DNA of 64,000 nt from Pannonibacter phragmitetus DSM 14782 (GTDB lineage Bacteria > Pseudomonadota > Alphaproteobacteria > Rhizobiales > Stappiaceae), in assembly GCF_000382365.1 (NCBI RefSeq), contig NZ_KB908216.1:310675-374674 (forward strand), given 5' to 3'. Positions 58,038 through 64,000 of this stretch are shown here, in pieces; position 1 is the first letter of the stretch, and every line of letters begins with the position of its first letter. The notes beneath the pieces were generated by a model. The model searched no databases. It was not told the DNA's origin and saw nothing but the letters and a program-made list of their open reading frames with translations. The translations under genes were made by a program, and so were the position numbers.

Positions 58038-59654
58038 ATGCCCTTCCTGCCAGACCTGATACGGCGCGCCGCCAGCCCCTTCCTTCTGGCGCACGGCAAG
58101 AGACGGTGGCTTCTGGCCTTTGCCGCAGGCGCAGCTTCGGTTCTGGCCCTGCCGCCGTTCAACATTCTCCCCGTGCTCTTTGTCACGCTGCCGGCTCTCG
58201 TGTGGCTGATCGACGGCGCGGCGGGCGCAAAGGACAGTGTTCCCTCCGGACGGCGGATGCGGGCCGGATTTGCCATCGGCTGGTGCTTCGGCTTTGGTTA
58301 CTTCCTTGCCGGCCTGTGGTGGATCGGCAGCGCCTTTCTGGTGGAAGCCGAGCAATATGCCTGGATGCTGCCCTTTGCCATTGCAGGTCTTCCGGCGGGG
58401 CTGGCGCTGTTTCACGCAGCGGCCATTGCACTGGCGACCCGTTTCTGGCCCGAACATGCGGGCCGCATGCTGCTGCTTGCGGGGCTGCTGGCCATCTCTG
58501 ACTGGCTGCGCGGCCATATCCTGACCGGATTTCCCTGGAACAGCTTCGGCTACAGTGTGTCCGGCAGCCTCGCCCTGTCCCAGAGCGCCAGTCTCATCGG
58601 CATCTACGGGCTGAGCGCCCTTGTCATTGCCTGTGCAACCGCACCGGCGGCACTGGCAGATGCCGGACGCCGCAGCTGGCTGCCGCTCACCCTGAGCCTT
58701 GCAGTGCTCGCCGGTATGTGGGGCTGGGGCAACGCAAGGCTTGCAAGACCGGCGGAACTTGCGGAGCCCCCGGTAGATATCCGCGTCATACAACCCAATA
58801 TCGCGCAAAACGAGAAGTGGCTTCCTGAAAATAAAGTTTCGATTTTCAGAAGCTATCTTGGGTTGAGCAGATCCGCCAAAATCGATAATGCCGTAAGTAA
58901 TACGCGCAAGGTCTTTATCTGGCCAGAATCGGCATTTCCTTTTCTTTTGACAAGTTCTCCAGAGGCTCTGACAGAGATAGATTCTCTTCTGGAGCCGGAT
59001 CAGACACTTGTTACAGGTGCAATCCGCGCCGAGAGAGGACCTGAAGAGACAAAATATTACAACAGCATCTACGTCATAGGAGATGGCAGCGAGATTCTGG
59101 ATGCCTATGACAAGGTGCGCCTCGTCCCGTTCGGAGAGTACCTGCCCCTGTCCGGCCTGCTCGAACGGCTGGGTATCCGCAAGCTGGTCAATGCCCCCGG
59201 CGCCTTCACGGCGGGCTATGCGCCCCGCGTTATGGAGACGGGTGGCCTGCCCCCCTTCCTGCCCCTGATCTGCTATGAAGCGATCTTTCCGCAAATGGCA
59301 TCAGAGGCCGGAAGCCGCCCGGACTGGCTGCTCAATGTCACCAATGACGCCTGGTTCGGGAACACGGCCGGGCCCTACCAGCACCTGGCTCAGGCCCGGT
59401 TCCGGGCCATCGAGCAAGGATTGCCCCTTGTCAGATCTGCCAATACAGGTATATCAGCTGTCATTGATCCGTATGGCCGGGTAACGGGCTCTCTTCCTCT
59501 CAACCGGCCCGGCGTGATCGACGCTCAGCTCACTGCACCATTGCAGGCGACGCTTTATGCGCGGTACGGAGATGCGGGACTGGCCGGACTCCTGATCATT
59601 TTTACTACATTCTTTACTTTAGCGAGCCTCAACCTGCCTTCGCGTCATAATTGA
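58038..59654 (+). CDS. lnt: Apolipoprotein N-acyltransferase
   Basis: Inner-membrane enzyme (538 aa) that adds the third acyl chain to lipoproteins. About eight membrane helices precede a periplasmic nitrilase-type domain with the catalytic triad Glu297 (WPESAFPF), Lys359 (YDKVRLVPFGEYLP) and Cys412 (LICYEAIFP). RNVTNDAWFG-like LNVTNDAWFGNTAGPYQHLAQ is a family hallmark. ATG 58038 has GGAG 9-10 bp upstream; an in-frame TTG lies at 58032. A block from about 58796 to 59095 (residues ~254-353) has much lower GC than the rest of the gene. Confidence 0.95.
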   Translation: MPFLPDLIRRAASPFLLAHGKRRWLLAFAAGAASVLALPPFNILPVLFVTLPALVWLIDGAAGAKDSVPSGRRMRAGFAIGWCFGFGYFLAGLWWIGSAFLVEAEQYAWMLPFAIAGLPAGLALFHAAAIALATRFWPEHAGRMLLLAGLLAISDWLRGHILTGFPWNSFGYSVSGSLALSQSASLIGIYGLSALVIACATAPAALADAGRRSWLPLTLSLAVLAGMWGWGNARLARPAELAEPPVDIRVIQPNIAQNEKWLPENKVSIFRSYLGLSRSAKIDNAVSNTRKVFIWPESAFPFLLTSSPEALTEIDSLLEPDQTLVTGAIRAERGPEETKYYNSIYVIGDGSEILDAYDKVRLVPFGEYLPLSGLLERLGIRKLVNAPGAFTAGYAPRVMETGGLPPFLPLICYEAIFPQMASEAGSRPDWLLNVTNDAWFGNTAGPYQHLAQARFRAIEQGLPLVRSANTGISAVIDPYGRVTGSLPLNRPGVIDAQLTAPLQATLYARYGDAGLAGLLIIFTTFFTLASLNLPSRHN

Positions 59655-59850
59655 TATTGAATGGGAGAGTCCGCGAGCATAGTGTAGTACAACCGCAGCT
59701 TCCGGAGGAGCAGTGGAAACCGCGAAACAGAGGACCGGCAGTGGGTGGTCCGGTCCACACCCGAAGCGCCAGGATGGCAGCTCAAAGTGAGTTTCGTGTT
59801 CTTGAAAACCCGCGTGGACCTTCTGGCCGGAGGACACGCTGAACGGAAAG

Positions 59851-60267
59851 ATGAGGGCAATGCCCAGCAAGAAAGCACCTAACCCGATCGACGTGCATGT
59901 CGGCAGCCGCGTCCGTCTGCGCCGCATGATGCTTGGCATGAGCCAGGAGAAGCTCGGTGAGAGCCTCGGCATCACGTTTCAGCAGATCCAGAAATACGAA
60001 AAGGGCACCAACCGCATTGGTGCCTCGCGCCTGCAGCACATCTCGACCGTGCTCAAGGTGCCGGTCGCCTTCTTCTTCGAAGACGCTCCCGGTTCGCCGG
60101 ACGACTTCGAAGGCTTTGGCGAGTCGCAGCCGACCTCCTATGTGGTCGACTTCCTCTCCTCCTCCGAAGGCCTGTCCCTGAACAAGGCCTTCGTGCGGAT
60201 CGAGGACCCCAAGGTGCGCCGCAAGATCGTCGATCTGGTCCGTGCCCTTGCGGGCGACGAGGCCTGA
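59851..60267 (+). CDS. XRE-family helix-turn-helix regulator
   Basis: DNA-binding protein of 138 aa with a single HTH_3 domain (DVHVGSRVRLRRMMLGMSQEKL, then GESLGITFQQIQKYEKGTNRIG). A linker FFFEDAPGSPDDFEGFG follows, and a short C-terminal helix pair (LNKAFVRIEDPKVRRKIVDLVRAL). Close homologues sit between lnt and metK in many Hyphomicrobiales, but their targets are not assigned. ATG 59851 gives MRAMPSKK; ATG 59860 is an equally plausible start. Confidence 0.88.
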   Translation: MRAMPSKKAPNPIDVHVGSRVRLRRMMLGMSQEKLGESLGITFQQIQKYEKGTNRIGASRLQHISTVLKVPVAFFFEDAPGSPDDFEGFGESQPTSYVVDFLSSSEGLSLNKAFVRIEDPKVRRKIVDLVRALAGDEA

Positions 60268-60433
60268 CACAAGGCTTTGAAGATGCTGTTACATCAAGCT
60301 TCGAAAATGCTGAGACGGCATAAGGACTTGATAACGTTCCGGAGAGACAGTCCCGCCGGGATGCAGCGTCACATGATCTTCAACGGCGAGGGAACTTGAC
60401 GCTCGCTGACCAATCTGCTTCATCACTTGACTT

Positions 60434-60456
60434 GGCGGCGGAGAAATTCCGCCGCC
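60434..60456 (+). promoter_or_regulatory. Perfect hairpin in the metK leader
   Basis: GGCGGCGGA/TCCGCCGCC (60434-60442 with 60448-60456), a 9-bp GC-rich stem with a 5-nt loop, ending 32 bp before the metK ATG and 18 bp before its AAGGA box. No T-run follows. It could be a regulatory element of metK mRNA or an operator. I do not recognise a known SAM riboswitch around it (60268-60488). Confidence 0.6.
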
Positions 60457-60488
60457 ATGTTCATATTTTCCCAGAAGGACGTTCGGCT

Positions 60489-61661
60489 ATGGCCCGTCAG
60501 GACTATCTCTTCACCTCCGAGTCCGTCTCGGAAGGTCATCCCGACAAGGTGTGCGACCGCATTTCCGATGCTGTCGTTGATGCCTACCTGCGTGAAATGC
60601 CCGAGGCACGCGTTGCCTGCGAGACCCTTGCAACCACGAACCGCATCGTGATTGCTGGTGAAACCCGTGGTCCTGCGACCATCACCAAGGATTACGTGGC
60701 CCATCTGGCGCGCCTGGCCGTCAAGGATATCGGCTACGCCCAGGAAGGCTTCCACTGGGAAAACTGCGACATCTCCGTGTACCTGCACGCCCAGTCCGCT
60801 CACATCGCCCAGGGCGTTGACGCCGGCGACAACAAGGACGAAGGTGCAGGCGACCAGGGCATCATGTTCGGCTATGCCTGCCGCGAGACGCCGGAGCTGA
60901 TGCCCGCGCCGATCTACTACTCGCACAAGATTCTCCGCCTGCTCGCCGAAGCCCGCAAGTCGGGCCGCGAGCCGGTGCTGGGGCCGGATGCCAAGAGCCA
61001 GGTGACCGTCCGCTACCAGGGCGGCGTTCCGGTTGGCGTCAGCTCCATCGTGCTGTCGACCCAGCATCTCGATGCCACGCTCACCTCGCGCGATGTGCGC
61101 AACATCGTCGAGCCCTATATCCGCAGCGCCCTGCCGGATGGCTGGATCGACGAGCAGACCGCATGGCACGTGAACCCGACCGGCGCCTTCGTCATCGGCG
61201 GTCCGGACGGCGACTGCGGCCTGACCGGCCGCAAGATCATCGTCGACACCTACGGCGGTGCAGCCCCGCATGGCGGCGGCGCCTTCTCCGGCAAGGACCC
61301 GACCAAGGTGGACCGTTCGGCCGCCTATGCCGCGCGCTACCTTGCCAAGAACGTGGTGGCCGCCGACCTCGCCGACCGCTGCACCATTCAGCTGTCTTAC
61401 GCCATCGGCGTGTCCGAGCCGCTGTCGGTCTATGTCGACCTGCACGGCACCGGCCGCTGCGATGAAGCCAGGCTCGAAAAGGGCCTGCGCGACATCATGA
61501 GCCTCACCCCGCGCGGCATCCGCCAGCACCTGAAGCTCAATGCCCCGATCTATGAGCGCACCGCCGCTTACGGCCACTTCGGCCGTGCGCCGGAAGCAGA
61601 TGGCGGCTTCTCCTGGGAAGCCACCGATCTGGTGGGCGCGCTCAAGGGCTTTGCCGGCTGA
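60489..61661 (+). CDS. metK: S-adenosylmethionine synthetase
   Basis: Makes SAM from methionine and ATP (390 aa, cytoplasmic tetramer). The start [20 protein letters not shown] is universal, with AAGGA about 9 bp upstream; in-frame TTG at 60396 is not needed. Other signatures are [44 protein letters not shown] and [21 protein letters not shown]. Together with trmB it forms the methylation pair ahead of the rimP-nusA operon. Confidence 0.97.
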   Translation: MARQDYLFTSESVSEGHPDKVCDRISDAVVDAYLREMPEARVACETLATTNRIVIAGETRGPATITKDYVAHLARLAVKDIGYAQEGFHWENCDISVYLHAQSAHIAQGVDAGDNKDEGAGDQGIMFGYACRETPELMPAPIYYSHKILRLLAEARKSGREPVLGPDAKSQVTVRYQGGVPVGVSSIVLSTQHLDATLTSRDVRNIVEPYIRSALPDGWIDEQTAWHVNPTGAFVIGGPDGDCGLTGRKIIVDTYGGAAPHGGGAFSGKDPTKVDRSAAYAARYLAKNVVAADLADRCTIQLSYAIGVSEPLSVYVDLHGTGRCDEARLEKGLRDIMSLTPRGIRQHLKLNAPIYERTAAYGHFGRAPEADGGFSWEATDLVGALKGFAG

Positions 61662-61772
61662 GGCAGCCCGTCTTCATGAACCGGAGCGCCGGCTGCCCGA
61701 TGGCGGCCGGCGTTTCCTATCCGGGGGCGCGTTTCCTGAAGCGCCCAGCCATTCGTTTGACCGCATGGACCC

Positions 61773-62459
61773 ATGACTGATTTCTACGACGGTTCCTTCT
61801 ATGGACGGCGCAAGGGCAAGCCGCTGACGCCGCGCCAGATCACGCTGATGGAAACGGACATGCCGCGCCTGCGGCTGGATCCGTCCGTTCCCGCACCTGC
61901 GGACCTTGCCAGCCTGTTTGAAGCGCCTGTGCGCGAAATCTGGCTGGAAGTGGGCTTCGGCGGCGGCGAGCATCTTCTGCACCGGGCCCGCGAGAATCCG
62001 GATGTCGGCATCATCGGCATCGAACCTTTCAGCACCTCCATGGGCAAGGCGCTGGTCGAGGTGGTGGATGGCGGGCTGAAGAATGTCCGCCTTTATGACG
62101 ACGACGCGGTGCAGATCCTTGACTGGCTGCCGGAGGCAAGCCTGTCCCTTGCCTACCAGCTCTATCCGGACCCCTGGCACAAGAAGCGCCACTGGAAGCG
62201 CCGGTTCATCAGCCCGAAAAACCTCGACCGTTACGCCCGCGCGCTGCGTCCGGGATCGCAGTTCCGCTTTGCCAGCGACATCGACACCTATGTGGACTGG
62301 ACCCTGCGCCACATCCGTGACCACGAAGCCTTTGAATGGACGGCCGAAACGGCTGATGACTGGCGCCAGCCCTGGGCTGGCTGGCCAGGCACCCGCTATG
62401 AGGCCAAGGCGCTCAGGGAAGGCCGCGTGCCGCGCTATCTCACCTTCCTGCGGGGCTGA
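61773..62459 (+). CDS. trmB: tRNA (guanine-N7-)-methyltransferase
   Basis: SAM-dependent enzyme (228 aa) that makes m7G46 in tRNA. SAM motif LEVGFGGGEHLLHRARENP is followed by LYQLYPDPWHKKRHWKRRF, the TrmB hallmark (PDPWxKxRHxKRR). The N-terminus FYGRRKGKPLTPRQ is typical of the alphaproteobacterial form. ATG 61773. It is 111 bp after metK. Confidence 0.96.
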   Translation: MTDFYDGSFYGRRKGKPLTPRQITLMETDMPRLRLDPSVPAPADLASLFEAPVREIWLEVGFGGGEHLLHRARENPDVGIIGIEPFSTSMGKALVEVVDGGLKNVRLYDDDAVQILDWLPEASLSLAYQLYPDPWHKKRHWKRRFISPKNLDRYARALRPGSQFRFASDIDTYVDWTLRHIRDHEAFEWTAETADDWRQPWAGWPGTRYEAKALREGRVPRYLTFLRG

Positions 62460-62475
62460 GCCCGCAAAGGGAGCA

Positions 62476-62522
62476 TCTGCCGGAAGGCGGTAACAGGGCT
62501 TTGCCCTTGCTTTTCCGGCAGA
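62476..62522 (+). terminator. Nested inverted repeats after trmB
   Basis: An outer perfect 10-bp repeat TCTGCCGGAA/TTCCGGCAGA (62476-62485 with 62513-62522) encloses a small hairpin AGGGC-TTT-GCCCT (62495-62507) followed by TGCTTTT. The inner part could end the trmB transcript. The outer arm overlaps the -35 of the next promoter. Confidence 0.5.
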
Positions 62523-62534
62523 CTTGCGTATAAA
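62507..62534 (+). promoter_or_regulatory. Promoter of the rimP leader
   Basis: TTGCTT (62507-62512), 16 bp, TATAAA (62529-62534). The predicted start is near 62541. This is the most standard sigma-70-type promoter in the second half of the window. Confidence 0.65.
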
Positions 62535-62540
62535 GGCGTC

Positions 62541-62613
62541 ATTCATCTTCTCTAGCGGCTCGATCGGAGCAGTATGAGAGTGGGCCCCGCGAAGGACCCG
62601 CTCTTTTTTGTTT
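62541..62613 (+). ncRNA. Terminator-capped leader RNA upstream of rimP (attenuator or sRNA candidate)
   Basis: A predicted ~70-nt transcript that ends in an intrinsic terminator. The stem AGAGTGGG.CC/GG.CCCGCTCT (62577-62587 with 62594-62604, one mismatch and one G.T) is followed by TTTTTT. A short upstream hairpin GCTC-GATCG-GAGC lies at 62558-62570. The next gene, rimP, starts about 80 bp later, so the structure may attenuate rimP-nusA expression or be a stand-alone small RNA. Family not recognised. Confidence 0.6.
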
Positions 62614-62689
62614 AGGCCGGTCGTGATGCTGGCGGAATGGACGGCCGGGAGATCCCGGCGCCGGACCGCCCCCGGACAGGAGACACGCA

Positions 62690-63358
62690 TTGAGTTTGCA
62701 AGAGCCCCGTATCGTCATCGAAGACGGCCTTGATGCCCGCGTTGCCGCCATCGTGGAACCGGTGATCGCTGACCTTGGCTACCGGCTGGTGCGCGTGAAG
62801 ATCAGCGCCGCAAACGGCTGCACCCTGCAGATCATGGCCGAGCGGCCCGACGGCACGATGACCGTGGATGACTGCGAGGAGATCAGCCGCGCCGTTTCGC
62901 CCGCCCTCGACGTGGACGATCCGATCAACCGCGCCTATCATCTTGAAGTTTCCTCGCCTGGCATCGACCGCCCGCTGGTGCGCGAGAGCGATTTCGTCCG
63001 CTGGTCCGGCCACGAGGCCAAGGTCGAGATGTCCGTGCCGCAGGATGGCCGCAAGCGTTTCCGTGGCGTCATCACCGGCGTAGAAGGCGGAGCTGCGGTG
63101 CTGCGTCTTTCCGACGCGCCGGAAGGCACGCCGAACCCGGTTCTGCTGCCGCTTGGCGAGATCGGCGAAGCCCGGCTGGTGCTGACCGACGATCTGATCC
63201 GCGCCGCGCTCAAGGCCGAAAAGGCTGCCCTTGCGGCCCGCGGCATCGATGCCGATGACCTTGATGACGAGGACACGGAATTCGAATACGAGCACGATAA
63301 CGACGACGAAGATGATGACGGGGACGGCTCCGGCTCCTCCGGAGACCGGGCCAACTGA
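62690..63358 (+). CDS. rimP: Ribosome maturation factor RimP
   Basis: 30S assembly factor of 222 aa. The N-terminal domain has [21 protein letters not shown] and [40 protein letters not shown] is the RimP signature. An acidic tail (about residues 180-222, [20 protein letters not shown]) is longer than in E. coli. It starts at TTG 62690 with GGAG 7 bp upstream; no suitable ATG is near. First gene of the rimP-nusA operon. Confidence 0.94.
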   Translation: MSLQEPRIVIEDGLDARVAAIVEPVIADLGYRLVRVKISAANGCTLQIMAERPDGTMTVDDCEEISRAVSPALDVDDPINRAYHLEVSSPGIDRPLVRESDFVRWSGHEAKVEMSVPQDGRKRFRGVITGVEGGAAVLRLSDAPEGTPNPVLLPLGEIGEARLVLTDDLIRAALKAEKAALAARGIDADDLDDEDTEFEYEHDNDDEDDDGDGSGSSGDRAN

Positions 63359-63426
63359 GGCCTGCCCCTTTTCAACGCTTTGAGACAAGCGCGCGGAGAA
63401 CAGGCGCGCAAGAGGAGTGAACGAGA

Positions 63427-64000
63427 ATGGCTATCAGCGCGAACCGGCTGGAACTGCTCCAGATCGCCGATGCGGTTGCCCGGGAAAAGACGATTGACCG
63501 GGGCATCGTGATCGCTGCCATGGAGGACGCCATCCAGAAGGCGGCCCGTTCCCGTTATGGCACCGAGACGGAAGTGCGCGCAGAGATCAATCCGAAGACC
63601 GGCGAGATCCGTCTGCAGCGCCTGCTCCAGGTGGTCGAGACGGTGGAGAATTTCTCTACCGATATCGCGCTCGAGGATGCCAAGCAGCGCAACCCGGAAG
63701 CCACCATCGGCGACTATATCGCCGAGCCGCTGCCGCCGCTAGACTTCGGCCGCATTGCCGCCCAGTCCGCCAAGCAGGTGATCGTGCAGAAAGTGCGCGA
63801 GGCCGAGCGTGACCGTCAGTTCGACGAGTTCAAGGACCGTATCGGCGAAGTGGTCAACGGCACGGTCAAGCGCGCCGAATATGGCAACGTCATCGTCGAC
63901 CTTGGGCGCGGTGAAGGCATCGTCCGCCGTGACGAGCTGATCCCGCGCGAGCTGTTCCGCACCGGTGACCGCATCCGTGCCTATATCTACGACGTGCGCC
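63427..64000 (+). CDS. nusA: Transcription termination/antitermination protein NusA (3' end outside window)
   Basis: N-terminal ~190 residues of NusA. MAISANRLELLQIADAVAREKTIDRGIVIAAMEDAIQKAAR is the conserved RNA-polymerase-binding domain. GDYIAEPLPPLDFGRIAAQSAKQVIVQKVREAER leads into the S1 domain (IGEVVNGTVKRAEYGNVIVDLG). The KH domains lie beyond the window. It starts 68 bp after rimP with AGAGGAG upstream. Confidence 0.96.
   Translation, partial: MAISANRLELLQIADAVAREKTIDRGIVIAAMEDAIQKAARSRYGTETEVRAEINPKTGEIRLQRLLQVVETVENFSTDIALEDAKQRNPEATIGDYIAEPLPPLDFGRIAAQSAKQVIVQKVREAERDRQFDEFKDRIGEVVNGTVKRAEYGNVIVDLGRGEGIVRRDELIPRELFRTGDRIRAYIYDVR

Noticed and set aside
60268-60488. SAM-sensing riboswitch before metK
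   Set aside because: I looked for SAM-II, SAM/SAH and SAM-V type conserved blocks and did not find them; only the unassigned hairpin is reported.

Overview
This window is a GC-rich (roughly 60-65 % by eye), densely packed alphaproteobacterial chromosome segment. Several neighbourhoods point to the Hyphomicrobiales (Rhizobiales), possibly a Stappiaceae-like genus. These are aroA-cmk-rpsA; a dnaK...dnaJ-pmtA cluster with a phosphatidylethanolamine methyltransferase; tsaB-rimI-fur(mur)-plsC-miaB-phoH-ybeY-corC-lnt-XRE-metK-trmB-rimP-nusA; and the FYDLN-acid protein next to aroA. The genus is inference only. No rRNA, phage, IS element, integrase or CRISPR array was seen. The two end genes (a sugar ABC ATPase and nusA) run off the window.

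Layout. 1-4.1 kb: the end of a YtfR/YtfT/YjfF-type sugar ABC importer operon and its likely GntR/FadR regulator. 4.1-5.5 kb: a cupin gene, tRNA-Ala(GGC) with promoter and terminator, and a FYDLN-acid protein gene. 5.7-9.8 kb: aroA-cmk-rpsA. 9.9-13.2 kb: HIT protein, NudC, a variant histidine phosphatase and a lytic transglycosylase. 13.2-15.3 kb: a soluble FIST-sensor/MCP-output fusion. 15.5-23.4 kb (minus strand): a Yej peptide importer with two different solute-binding proteins. 23.6-27.1 kb: a membrane-anchored cytochrome c facing kdsB, pheA and a PfkB-type adenosine kinase. 27.2-33.6 kb: a two-way hydroxycinnamate (ferulate/coumarate) catabolic locus around a MarR-type operator region. 33.7-39.9 kb: a Crp/Fnr regulator, a small secreted Cys/His protein and a complete OMF-MacA-MacB tripartite efflux operon. 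39.9-50 kb: alkB, then stress genes (dnaK, dnaJ, hslV, hslU, a universal stress protein) with two nearly identical RpoH-type promoters, interrupted by an FkbM methyltransferase and a multi-spanning membrane protein. 50-64 kb: the conserved housekeeping string from nfuA to nusA.

How the genes work together. The heat-shock block shares a sigma-32 signature (CTTG-N18-CCTAnATAG) in front of dnaK and hslV. The hydroxycinnamate locus holds the CoA ligase, hydratase, SDR dehydrogenase and beta-ketoacyl-CoA hydrolase expected for non-decarboxylating, beta-oxidative side-chain shortening, plus an acyl-CoA dehydrogenase that could admit saturated phenylpropanoids. The most unusual non-coding items are a ~70-bp palindromic repeat present twice, each time supplying the stop codon of a minus-strand gene at the same repeat position; a promoter plus terminator-capped leader before rimP; a hairpin at the predicted start of the hslV mRNA; and a perfect 9-bp hairpin before metK. 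I did not identify a wholly new multi-gene system; the paired repeat and the leader structures are the best candidates for undescribed elements.
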